The notes beneath the pieces were generated by a model. It saw only the letters and a list, made by a program, of their open reading frames with translations, was not told the origin of the DNA and did no database searches. This document shows positions 1 through 10,600 of a stretch of 64,000 nt of DNA, piece after piece. Source of the stretch: Monosporascus cannonballus (taxonomy: Eukaryota; Ascomycota; Sordariomycetes; Xylariales); the NCBI GenBank assembly GCA_004154925.1, contig QJNS01000318.1, positions 1 through 64,000 on the forward strand, written 5' to 3'. Numbering within the stretch: the first letter of the stretch is position 1; every line of letters starts with the position of its first letter. A program made the position numbers and the translations under genes.

Positions 1-20
1 CCCCCCCCCCCCCCCCCCCC
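1..20. other. poly-C run at window start
   Basis: The first 20 bases are all C. A similar C run follows the N gap at 34.9 kb, so this is probably a contig edge or gap-fill artefact and not a biological tract. Confidence 0.6.
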
Positions 21-780
21 AACGCTGATAATTAGGCTGGGAGATCCATCCTATGGATCCATGATCGTGGCTCGGCATAAGGGCTCTATGAAAGATGACG
101 TGATTGATAATTCCTCGAAGGCTTCTTGTGGGCTACATCGCAACCCTGGAAAGGGGGCCGTCTTAGTGAAAGTGACCGCAATCCTATAATTCATCCCTCA
201 AGTCCCGGTCCCGCCAAGGCCCTTATGCTTTGGTATGATAAAGCTGGCTGTGATTCGCTGGAGAAGCGCAAGCTACGTAGATATAAGCGACGAAGATCTT
301 CATAAACACGATCCCCCGAGACTTCACTAAGGTTGCTGTGCTTCACTGTGGGAAACCCACAGCGGGTCCGATGGATTGGAGTTCATCGCAGTCAGTTCAG
401 TTTTGTTCTCTAGCTACGTAGACTAACAATAGGGGAAAGAAAAACGACTTATTAGCTAGCACTGTTCTGTGGAATTCAATCATCATGGACGACGCTCATG
501 CAAACGTTATCCATGGCCACCAACCATCTTCCGCTCATAACGTCCGCAATATGCACAGATGGTTACCAATGAGATCGAATTCCAGGATCATCTTCCTTTT
601 CCATGGGCCAGGGATCTCCCGGGGAAAGTGACAGGCCGTGTCGAAGAGAAAAGGACAAACAGTTAAAGGGTGAGTAACGGGGGGGTTACGGGGGGTTTGG
701 TGACCCCCAAAAGGCATCCAATCCCACGGGTCATGCGAACACGACCAAATCCGATCAACCTGACCTGATCGGAATGTTCA
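21..780. other. no gene seen
   Basis: This stretch has no open frame with recognisable protein and no RNA gene that I can identify. It lies downstream of the Gag fragment on the minus strand, where retrotransposon sequence would be expected, but I see no reverse-transcriptase or LTR signature. Confidence 0.4.
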
Positions 781-1480
781 GAAGATGCATTGCAAACGGA
801 ATCGATGTTCCGGAGAAACTTGAAAGAAACACACGCCATGTATCAGTCGACATCTTTGGATTCTGTTCCACTTTGGCCTGGAGCTTGTCCGAAAGAACCT
901 GGCGGAGCTCTCGAATGCGTTAGGCGTCCCCTATATCGTCCTCGCCACGGGCTTGATACAACGCGCGCGCACCCAATTAGCCAGGAATTGACGGAACGAA
1001 TCGTCATCCTTCATTTTCATCTTCTTCAGACGCGCTTCAGCGAAAAGGATCTTGTTGGGGTCGTCGTAGATATGATCTAAAGCTTGAAGGACAACGTTCG
1101 GGGCGCTGCTCCAGTCCCCGGTGCGTTCAGCGTACCGAATTTGCTGTACAACAAGGTCCTTAACTTTGGGCTCGAGCCGGCTGTAGATGTAATAGGTTCT
1201 CGTACAGTCATCGCCGATGGGCTCGCTGTTAACGCGCAGCTTACCTTGCATCTCGAGGAGCCATACATCGTAAGTGGTAGGACGGTCGAGCTTCGCAACG
1301 TCAGGAAGCTTGGGCTTCGAAGGTGAGGGCTTTGTGGGGACCGTCGAAAGCAGGGTGACTTGATCACGCAAAGCTTTCGCTTCGGCGTCGCGTTCTTGAA
1401 GAACGGCGTTGAAGTAAGAGATCAGCTCATCGCGGACGCCTTATGCCGCAGCTTAAATGGCTGCTTGGACCTCTTAGGCG
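780..1480 (-). mobile_element. Broken retrotransposon Gag fragment
   Basis: The minus-strand frame 931-1371 reads as a retrotransposon Gag-like protein (146 residues). It has a LPDVAKLDRPTTYDVWLLEM segment, then a helical stretch with SRLEPKVKDLVVQQI and an LDHIYDDPNKILFAEARLKK segment, as in Gag proteins of fungal LTR retrotransposons (LP..FDG, W...M..KL, then ...L...FGDP). Upstream, 1371-1450 continues in related frames (AVLQERDAEAKALRDQV). Downstream, the similarity shifts frame near 950 (YQARGEDDIGDA), followed by a stop, so the gene is broken. No protease, reverse transcriptase or LTRs are visible nearby. GC content is normal, unlike the RIP-decayed transposon beside it. The Gag assignment rests on pattern recognition only; the family (Ty3/gypsy-like or other) is not resolved. 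Confidence 0.6.
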
Positions 1481-1497
1481 CTGATCGAGGTCATATT

Positions 1498-1700
1498 AAA
1501 TCGGAAACGGGAAGATCGGTATCGGGAAACGGGAAAAGGATGTCGGAAAGCTGTTCGGAAACGGGAACAGGAAGGTTAGGCGCTGATATCGTCGTTTCGC
1601 TAAAGAATCAACAGGTTCATCAGGTCCTTACCGTAATTATTGATGGATTCGTAACGGCCACAAACCTTCAGGCCACTCGGGAAAATCGGAAAAAATGGGG
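1498..1700 (+). repeat. Degenerate GGAAACGGGAA repeats
   Basis: Several imperfect copies of TCGGAAACGGGAA occur at about 1500-1580, with another near 1699. A TTAGGCGCTGAT word also appears twice (about 1475 and 1577). This looks like a short degenerate satellite next to the Gag relic. Confidence 0.45.
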
Positions 1701-1966
1701 AAACGGGAGTACAGCGGCGAAGGCGTTAAGCCTTCGGCAAGGGATCTCAGTATAATATTATGGCACAGAAACGGAGAGGCGGCGCATACACTAATCACTG
1801 GGGAAAAGCTCAGTATATTGAGATAAAGAAGAGAAGGGAAGTCCTGTGATGTCATCTCCAGGAACGTATACATATAAGGTGGGGCGCATGAGCCACCCTA
1901 GCACTCCCTTATCAGGCCCATAACACCAAGCATCATTCGTCAAGCCATAAAAAGAAAGATTATCTA

Positions 1967-4380
1967 CCGTATTAACCCTCGAAATTCGTTAAAAGCTAAC
2001 GGCTTGGCGCCAAGGGTAGCAACATGTTATTTCCAACGCCACCTATACAAATTGTGTGTGGATTCTTTGCCACCCAATAGCACCTAGTGTTCCCTTGAAG
2101 CTTTCTGTTGCTTTTTCTGTCGCTTTGCAAGATGTTATAAGCGATATCATGATGATTATTATGGTATTAAAGTAGCTGTCTATATAACTGTAGCTAGTTC
2201 TTCCTGAATAACACTTTTTTCTACGCTTTAAAGACCTTAATTAAGTTATTTTTTTTCTAGCTGCTTTTAAGCTATTAGCTTTGCATGCTTTAGTTAGCTT
2301 AGCGACCGTGAATTTTCTCCAGTTAATGCGTTAACGGAAATAATCTTTAGCTGCGTAGCGAAAGCGATGGTATATATTAAAGGCTTCGAAAATAATTTTA
2401 TAGCTTTTGAAGACGTTATTTTCTGTTAGTTCCCATTTTATGAAGTTAATTTTTGATATATCTTTAATATCGATAAGGTTATTCTTATTGCTGTTAAAGC
2501 GAATATTGATTTTACAGTTACGGAATACTTTTTGATTTAGATATTTTTATTTAAAAAAATACTTCTAAGTTTGTTAAACGATATACGTAATTATAATACG
2601 ACGATCCGAAATATTTTACGCCGTGAAATTCCTATATTACTGAAAGTGTTAATCCTCTTTTTTCGCGATATATTTTTCTGCAGATTTAACAAGCTATTTT
2701 TTAAAAAGGCTATTAATGGCTGTATTTAAAGGCTAGAAAAGGTTTGTATAGCTAGGTGGGATAAGCGCGGTAGTAATACAGTAATCGCGAAAGAATTTTA
2801 TAAGTTTCGAAATTTTGTAACACGCTATTACGTCTATAATTAACAGTATATTTTCGCTATCTGTGTATTTCCCGAAATTATTTACGATATTTATTATAAT
2901 TTTTTCGTTGTTATATATTTTTTCGTTGAACAAAATCTTTACGCCGGCTGCGGATGTGACGAGCACGATGCGTAGGTTGAACGGAGGCACGGCCCAACAA
3001 AGGTTTATATTTAAGGTGAGGAGAGAAGGGGAGAAACAGCTAGCTACTAGCGAGGTGGCTGCTCCTTATATATATATGGGTAAGCTCGGGCTAAAGAGCT
3101 CGCTCCGTAAGCCCGAGCTGCCCTATAGGCTCTAGCCTGTAATAGCGTATTGCTTTTTTTTTTCGTTAAATATCTAGGAACGATTTTTGGAAACGCCGCG
3201 GAAAATAATTATAGGCTTTAACCTTTTTCGGCTTTTCTTATCGACCTATATAAAAAGGATCAAGGTGGCCTGTTTTTTATTTTATCTACTGCAATCCGAC
3301 TTTGCAGTAACGGTCTAAAGGTTTTTAAAATTATATATATAACTATTCATATACTGAAATAAAAATAAAATTTTATCTATATTAAAAATTCGAAAAGGTA
3401 AAAAGCGGTTAAATATAAGGCGAAAATTAAATTCGGAAAAAGAATTAAGAATATATTTCATCTTATTAAATAAGTTTTTCAAATGCAGTCGTAATTGTAA
3501 TATACGTCGTATAAAATATAAGAAGTTATTTACAATTTTAATCGTTTCGTTCGGAAAGCGTATGGCCACCTTAATAATATATCTTCGTACGATAAAATAT
3601 CGTTAAAAAACCGTAAAATTACTTATTCGAAAAGGTAAAAGCTAACCGAGGATATATCGTTTTCTATATACGGTATTTATACTTACGAAACTATATAACT
3701 ATAAGAAGACGGCGGTATAATTTAACTTTAAATTTTTTCTCGAATAATTCCGCTTTAAGCTGAAAATACTGCAATAACGTATATTGCAGAAGTTAATTAA
3801 AGATGGAAAATTAATCTTTCCATTATTTTATAATCGTGATTACGAATATCTTAAAGAAATTATGAGCTTTTTTATACGTAGATCGACGATAACTTTTAAG
3901 AAGGACCAATACGCCATTTTTAAACGTATAAAATTAATGGTAAAAGAGATCAGATACGTATATAGTCAGGTTAAGACCTCGATTTTTTTTCGCGCGAATA
4001 AAAGCGTTTAACGCGCTGAATGGGAGCTGTACGTTTAATTATACGGTTACGAAATACCTTCGAGCGTAGCCCAAAGCGGCGGCGAGATATAAAATTAGCT
4101 GATCTGAGCTGGAGAACTGCTATGATTATATACAGTAACAGGAAAAGATCTATATCTCAAGCTACGCTGAATATCACATACTAAATGGGCTTTTTCAAGA
4201 GTATATAGTCTTTTATTATGACGTGCGGCAGCTCGAGAATTAAAGTCTAATATTCGTCACAAACAGCAGCTAGGCTATAAGCGGCTAAAAGTCGTAGATG
4301 GGTATAACTTACTGCAAAGCTAGGCTTTGTGTGGCTAGAAGCTTTGATTAGCTTTTAACGAATTTCGAGGGTTAATACGA
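1967..4380 (-). mobile_element. RIP-decayed pogo/Tigger-type DNA transposon
   Basis: The element spans 2,414 bp. Its 33-bp terminal inverted repeats (1967-1999 and 4348-4380) differ only at the first base and start (from the second base) CGTATTAACCCTCGAAATTC. TA dinucleotides flank both ends (1965-1966 and 4381-4382), as in Tc1/mariner-pogo insertions. The interior is very AT-rich. On the minus strand it keeps a recognisable DDE_1 transposase running from about 3570 down to about 2530. The remnants include IFNIDKILFLFQYM (first Asp block), then LLIIDVIACYKISKLIKFF (second Asp block), IPPSYTNLF followed by PLNTAIN, and SDRRIII near the C-terminus. Many Gln codons are now TAA or TAG, as C-to-T RIP would produce. 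The copy is dead; no intact transposase ORF remains. A GC-richer patch interrupts it at about 2946-3135. Confidence 0.85.
2946..3135. repeat. GC-rich patch nested in decayed transposon
   Basis: About 190 bp of much higher GC interrupts the transposase similarity between IRYYR and VKILFNEK on the minus strand. It contains a 9-bp inverted repeat, AGCTCGGGC...GCCCGAGCT (about 3083-3119), and a TATATATATA stretch. It lacks the AT decay of its surroundings, so it is probably a later insertion (MITE or solo-LTR-like). I could not find a clear target duplication. Confidence 0.5.
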
Positions 4381-4614
4381 TACCCATAACCGAAACGCCA
4401 ACGAGGATATCAGGCACGTAACCACTCTTCTTCGTTTCGTCGGTTTCGTGAGAGCTACAGGGGTCATCGATGCTACATCTAGAATTTCGTTTCTCTGTTT
4501 TCCGTTTTTTTTCCTTCTCGTAGAAAGTTCAAAAGCCGCGAGGTGCCGTTGATGCAAATGTGGGCCTGCCATCGTGTTGTGGTAATAGCACTGGTGAATT
4601 TATCTTCTCGCGGG

Positions 4615-5073
4615 CTACACGTGATGGCGAACGGCAAGCCACGCGCTGATGTAAGCCGGGGGAAGAGCTAAAGCGGACAGGGTAATGGAGGCCACATCGT
4701 TAGCGTTGAAGATACTGCGGTCGTCGTTTGTAGTAGGGCTATTCGTAGCAGAAAGTTCCGGCAAGCAATCCGTAAATCTTTTTGTGATTGATTGCAACTT
4801 CCCGTTATGTCGATACCTGCTTTTCGGGATAGTGCCATTAAGAAGTAGCGTCATTGTGTTGTTAACGGTGCCGACTTGGACGAGGTTGCCTCCTCCCTCA
4901 CGCTTCCATAGCTTGTCTTGTCCTTGGTCTATTGAGTGATCAGAAAACTGCGACTCCGGCTGTATTCGCGTCTCCAAGGCGGTCTTGTCGGTGCTCGGTA
5001 CAGCGCTGGCGCTAATACTCCAAGCAAGCGTTATCGCGATAACGAAACCGTAAAACAGTCCCATCACGATCAT
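4615..5073 (-). CDS. Putative small secreted protein
   Basis: Single-exon ORF of 152 residues, starting at ATG 5073. It begins with a hydrophobic signal peptide (MIVMGLFYGFVIAITLAWSI..., likely cleavage after ASA near residue 24). A possible Kex2-type KR site (WKREGGG) follows, with N-glycosylation sequons NNT and NGT. The C-terminal quarter has a hydrophobic stretch (about residues 128-146) that could be a weak membrane anchor. Only one cysteine is present, so it is not a classic Cys-rich effector. I do not recognise the family. It lies about 235 bp from the right end of the dead transposon, and its own sequence is not AT-decayed. It could be a genuine fast-evolving secreted protein or a chance ORF; introns are not excluded. 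Confidence 0.45.
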   Translation of the reverse strand: MIVMGLFYGFVIAITLAWSISASAVPSTDKTALETRIQPESQFSDHSIDQGQDKLWKREGGGNLVQVGTVNNTMTLLLNGTIPKSRYRHNGKLQSITKRFTDCLPELSATNSPTTNDDRSIFNANDVASITLSALALPPAYISAWLAVRHHV

Positions 5074-6930
5074 GCGTGATTAAGGTGTATCAAGTGCTCG
5101 GTAAAGAAAGATGTTAAAGCAAGGCGGGACTAAGAAATATAACTATGAAGTACGGAGTTGTAGTTAAGTCGATTCTTTCTTTTCTTTTGCAGACTTAAAA
5201 TATAGGCTGTTTAAGATGGCCAAAGAATTAGGTATTGGGTATTTATAAAATCAGGCACTGGTAAACGCAGCCACGGCCCGTATGTCTTCTTTGCCCGGGA
5301 AGAAGTACAAGAGTATTTCGGCAGTACTACGAGGAGAAGGAGATTGCTTGGAGGAGGTGAAGGGCTGGACCAAGATGGACGACTGGGGATGGACGGCACA
5401 GCCAAACACCACACGATCAGTCGTTTGCCAAGACACATCGGGCAATCTCATAAAGGGGTGCATAGTATGATTCAACGCAAGGGAGTATAGAGATAAGCGT
5501 TCGATCCCGCCGCCTTCGTAAGAAAACTGCTTGCAGAGCCAACCATAATCAAGCAGGCGTTGCATTGTGTACCGTATTCCCTTGCGCTTCCGCCATCTTC
5601 CCTAATGCAACAACTGTTATTCAGTCCTAACTCTACCGGTAGATAGTACCTAGGCCGCAGTCGCATCGCTGGGTCTCAGAATTATCTAGGTCATCGGGGA
5701 ACTAAAGGCCCCAGTTATAACAATTAAGCTTTTGCCTTAATTATGCCTCGCGGTAAGCCCATACTTGGCAACTAACAAATCGGTACTGTATGGGGGACCA
5801 GGCGATGGACCAGATGATGGACCAGGCGATGGACCGGGTGATGGACCAGGCGATGGACCGGGACGATCGGTCCAATAAAAGATGATAAACCCGGATCGGA
5901 TATGTGAAAGGTCCGAAAACATTGCTGCTGTACAGTTTTCATTACTGCTGTCCCTGGGGCTGAAATGGATAGGAGATAACAATTACGGAAGTACATTACC
6001 AGGGTCTCCTAGAGGAACACAGCCTACACCTTATTTCTTAGGTAGACTATGGCCAAGCTCCCGCCATTGGCCTGGTATCGCGTCGATTATGGATGCGGGG
6101 ACTGGGGTGTCAAGGATGGCATTGACGGAAACTCGGACGGTGATATCATTTCCACTGTCGATCAAGGGTCCAGGTAGCTTCTACACTCGCCATGCAACCA
6201 CAGGCCCAATTCTCTTTACCAAGCTTTTCGCGACCACCTTTTCACCTACATCAAGCACAAGGAGAACCTTCTCCGCTTCTTCAGCACGAGCAGCCTTTAA
6301 CCAATATTAACTGAACCGTGGCAGGGCCCGGAATCTGACAGGGGCAGAGATTGACAGGCTGACTTCCAAACAGCTCTGACCTCACCCTCTTGCGACTAAT
6401 CCCCGTGGAGCGAAACCGATGTATGGGCCTGATGTGACCACATCTGCAGATAAGATCTTGGCTATGCGTACGAGCGCTGTCGATTAAGATCTCAAGCTAT
6501 TAAGGTAGGTATATATGTACTGTAGTTAAAGTATATCGCATTAGAGGCTTCGATGCTTCCGCAACCGTGACCAGCAATTCAACAATCTTGTAAATAAGAT
6601 AGGTGCAAAAAGTTTCAGCCTTGTTCAGTTACCTCTGCTGGCTTGTTTCAAGTCACTAAAAGTACTGCTCCATAACGATAAAAATTAACCAATCAAAACC
6701 CAAATTCCAGTAACGAGCCAACGAGGCCTGAGTTGTAGTTGCGTAAAAACGTTTAGCACTTTTCTTAATAAAATAACTAAGTTTTTGGTTTTTGTAGCCA
6801 ATTTAACTCCGAAAAGTTTAATATTTTATATATACGTCGAATATAGGCTAATATGTCTATAGGACTTTTTTCAAATTTTTTAAATAAGGATTGGGGCCGA
6901 TATGGCTAAGTTGAAATTTGAGAAATAAGT
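5074..6930. other. intergenic, no supported gene
   Basis: Several short overlapping frames occur here (for example 5251-5565 minus and 5882-6310 plus), but none resembles a family I know. A 12-bp tandem repeat lies inside (separate entry). The end of the stretch (about 6650-6900) is AT-rich. Confidence 0.4.
5795..5866. repeat. 12-bp tandem repeat, six copies
   Basis: Six near-identical units of GGACCAGGCGAT occur head to tail with occasional C/T or A/G changes. Read on the minus strand they encode a Pro-Gly-Pro-Ser repeat in a frame of 81 residues (5737-5982), which I do not accept as a gene. Confidence 0.85.
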
Positions 6931-6931
6931 A

Positions 6932-7190
6932 ACCGCAACGCCCTTATGGCTACGACAGTACAACTGCCGGTCGCATAAGTATGCACCAGGCTTCTCTAGT
7001 ATATTTGGTATGGGAGGAGTCCGTCTAGTAACATTTTTGGCCGTACGGGCGGGCTGTCGTTGTTGCGTTGCAGCCAATGAGAAGGTTGGGGTCAGCCAAG
7101 TCCGGAACGCCCTTGTGGCTGCAACCCAACAACCATAACCCGTACGGCCAAAGCATTGCTGGACGGGTTTCTCCCATACCGAATTACCCT
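6932..7190. repeat. Imperfect inverted repeat with hairpin potential
   Basis: The arms at about 7001-7076 and 7116-7186 are imperfect reverse complements (shared blocks GGTATGGGAG, TTTGGCCGTACGGG and GTTGCAGCCA) around a spacer of about 39 bp. In addition, 6932-6953 (GCAACGCCCTTATGGCTACG) is repeated directly at 7104-7125 (GGAACGCCCTTGTGGCTGCA). The arrangement suggests a MITE or a pair of nested short terminal-repeat fragments. No coding capacity was recognised. Confidence 0.6.
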
Positions 7191-7199
7191 TGGAAGGCC

Positions 7200-7611
7200 C
7201 CTGGGAAAATGTTATGCAAGATAGATATAGGTTCAAGCCTTATATTCCAGGCTGAGCCAAATACACAGAAAATCATTATGCGATATAATTTGCAAAATAG
7301 ATACTGTACCCAGTATCTTCGAACACGATGACTGATTAATGGTTTTCACGGGTTAGGTGTATGCTTTATGTACTTTTTTAAGATTTTTATTAACTTTCCG
7401 ATCACCCGTAACTTATATTACTTACTGCCGGAATTTTTTTTTTCCTGTATTTCAGCTGTCTGCCCGAGTGTGCGTACCACCATTGTCAGCGAAAGGCATC
7501 CAGCATCCACACCACGATGGGCGACAGCCCAAACCTCACACAACAAGTTATGTAGGGGCCGCTAACGCGTCTTAATCGGTTTCTATCTCGGGCTCTAATA
7601 TTCATCCCGCC
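7200..7611. other. intergenic, 3' side of F-box gene
   Basis: No gene seen. This is the downstream flank of the minus-strand F-box gene, and includes a T-rich tract near 7433-7443. Confidence 0.4.
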
Positions 7612-10600
7612 TCACGACATGAAACGAAAGCCGGCTCGCATACCTTCGATGACGGGATCCCAGTCCTCTTCGTCAAGCCAAGCATCAGCCGGCTCCCACG
7701 CAGTTGCCTCCTCGTAGACTGACTCCTCGTAGACGGACTCGGTTCCTTCCTCCTCCTCTCCCTGGGAGTCGTCCTGGGAAGCGGTATCGCCGGGAAGGGG
7801 CGGGTGCTTGACGTAGACAGGCGGGAAGTCGTAGGGGCGATTCTCCTGCTGCTCGGACTTATGCTTCTTGTCGCTGTCGGGCTTCCAGGCGTCCTTAAGG
7901 CCGGATAGGTCCGAGAAGGCCGAGTTGACGGACACGGTCTCGGCTTCGCTCTCCGAGTCATCGTAGTGCTCGTCGTCGGCGTCGTTTCCGTTCTGCTGCG
8001 GTAGCTGCTGCTGCGGGCCGAAGATGAAGGGGGCGGGGCCGTTCCAGCCGCCCACCTGCCGGCGCCTGACGCCGCCCAGGAGGGGCCCCTCGGCCAGGTT
8101 GCGCCTGATCTTCCTCAGCTTGGCCTCGCGCCTCGCCCGGCGCTCCTCGTGGCGGCGCTTGACCTCCTCGTCCTCGGCGTCGCTCTCGGAGTCGACGTGA
8201 AACGCGGGGACCGTCACCTTGTTGATATGGACGTCCTCCTCGGGGGTGACCTCCTCCCAATCGCAGTCGAAGCGGTGCTCGTCGACCTCGTCGAGGCGGT
8301 TCGCCAACAGGTCGTCGCGGTGGGCGACGCGGCGTTTCTCCTCGTCGCTCAGCTGGTCCCAGCGGTCCTTGGCGCAGTGGTGCGCCGTGTACTCCCGGCT
8401 CGTGTCGACGGCCCGGTTCTTGCGCTCCGAGTCGCTCATGTACAGCTCGTCCTCCTGCGGCACCAGGTTGCGGCCGGTCACCGGGTCCACGTTGCCCCAC
8501 ATCACGTGGTGCATGAGGTGCTTCTCGAGGCCGAGGTGCCGGCGCACCGCCTCTGTGATGACGAGCTGGTCGGGCCGCCAGAGGCGCCGCGGCGGCTCCT
8601 TCGGCTTGTCGTCGGCGCCGGTGTCGAGGCCGATGCCCTTGCCCCAGCCCTCGAGGCAGCCGCGGCCGATCTCCTCCTCGGGCACGCCCATGAGCCTCTT
8701 GCGGCCGTCCTCGCTGCTGGCCACCAGTTCCCGGCCCTGGGGGAGCACGAAGTCGTGGCGGACCTTGAGCCGCAGGAGCTCGGCCGCGGTGCGGTACGCG
8801 CGGCCGAAGAGCATGTGCCAGAGGACCTCGAAGCCGCCGCGCTGGCCGAGCACGAGCTCCAGCAGCGCCGTGTCGCAGGGGCCGTAGCCCGGGTCCGTGA
8901 AGCGCAGCGCCAGCTTCACGAGGAAGATCTGCGCGCACACGAGGTCCTCGTCCGTGAGGAACCCCGGGGCCCGCATCATGGCCGCCCGCCCGGCGTTCGT
9001 GGGGATGTCCGTCACGAGCCACAGCTTCAGCACCGCCTGCAGCGTGTGCTTCGGCGTGCGGAGCCCGCTGCGCGCCAGGTGCGCCAGGATGTCGCGCGCC
9101 TTGCTGGTGCGGGTCACGGCCATCTGGAACCACTTGAGGGTCGGGACCCAGCGGGTTTCCTTCTCAGGTGACTTGGGGCCATCGCCACCCCGGATCACGG
9201 TTTCTCCCTTGCCATTGTCGTCCTGAGCTGCGGCATTTTCCTCCCCTTTGCCCTTGTCGTTATTCAGAGTCTGGGCCAGAAGGTGGGAGTAGATCTGACT
9301 GTGATCAAGGCCGCTACGAGCGAAACGAGACGTGAGCGAGTCGGGGACGGCGTCCTCTTCCTTGCGACCGGCGGGATCGACTGTGCAGAGATGGCTGTAC
9401 TGCTGATACTTGAAGATGTCCGCGGCACCCGGCGCCATGAAATCGGTCCACTGACGGAGGGAGCTCTGCAGGTACGTGTTGACGGTGGTATGGAAGTCGC
9501 GCGACACGCAATACAGGTTGACGATATCCGCGGGCGTCAGGTGCTTGCAGACCTCGGTGATCAGCTCCACGGTGCCGGAGAGCTCCTTGATCAGGTTGAA
9601 GCGACCGGACTCGGGCAGCTTGGCCTTGCCGAAATTGAGCGCGCGCTGGACCATCGCCACGCGGCAGGTGGCGAGCGGGGACAGGAGACCGTCCTTCAGG
9701 GAGATATGCTTGGTCGTGGGCGGAGTGGAGGACACGGAGCAGGAAGACAGCGGCGCACACTCGGCGTATTCAGTCATGGCTGGCGTCGCGATAGTGAACT
9801 TGGCGAGCTTCGCGTCCCGGTCGTCCGGCAGCTTGGGCAGCTTCTTGATCTCCGGGACTGCCACCAGTCTCGGGCGCTCGGGGCCGATGGCCAGGGGCGT
9901 CTTCAGGAACTTGACATACGTATTACCTCTCACGGCGAGGGACGGCTGCGCGCTGATCGTGGCGTTGATTGAGTTCTCGTACTGTCTGATGTTCGGGGTC
10001 TGAGCCATGCCGTTTTGGGGTATGACGAGAGCATGGGTCGGGGTCTTGGGTAGCTTGAGCTCGGGAGGCTCTGTAGTCAACGTCGGAGGCAGCTCCGGGG
10101 GTTGCGGGATGGGGACAGAGCCCGGTCTGCTCAGGTCGAGGGGCTTGGGAGGGGTACGGCGGTTCCCTTTGCGGCGGGTATTTGCGAAACTGAGCATTGG
10201 TTGCCCAACCGAAGACTGGACGGTTGAAGAGTCAATGAACGAGGCAAGGTCCTTCAAGTTAACCCGCGAAACGGCAGCAGGCTTCCAAGTGCTGGTGGTG
10301 ATGTGGCACGGAGTGCGAAAAGGGTTTGTTGGTTGAGAACCTGGCGCAACCGAGGGTGCCTTTGGGGCATCCGAAGCACTAGAGTTCGGAGGGTTAACGA
10401 AAGGATTAGATGACTGAGAAGTCGTCGTAAAATGGTCCATACTGTGCGGCGACGTGAAGGAAAATCTGGAAAGGTTCGAAGCACCAGCGCCATCCCTGGA
10501 GGGTGTGAGGAAAGGATTGGGAAACTGCAAACCAGGCTTCAAGTTGCTCACGTAGGCTGGCGTGCTGGCAGAAGTCGAGGGAAGGCTCGAAACGCCGGCG

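Noticed and set aside
5251..5565. Minus-strand frame of 104 residues (MQRLLDYGWLCKQFSYEGGG...)
   Set aside because: No recognisable family, it overlaps other frames of similar length, and no supporting splice or context signal is visible.
5737..5982. Minus-strand frame with a Pro-Gly-Pro-Ser repeat
   Set aside because: The repeat is a 12-bp tandem DNA repeat read through; nothing else in the frame looks coding.
5882..6310. Plus-strand frame of 142 residues
   Set aside because: No recognisable domain. Neighbouring frames look equally protein-like over short stretches, so a decayed relic is possible but not supportable.
8149..9171. Long plus-strand and minus-strand frames inside the F-box gene
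   Set aside because: They are shadows of the GC-rich coding strand (Ala/Val/Leu/Arg/Pro-rich translations) of the 1,158-residue protein.
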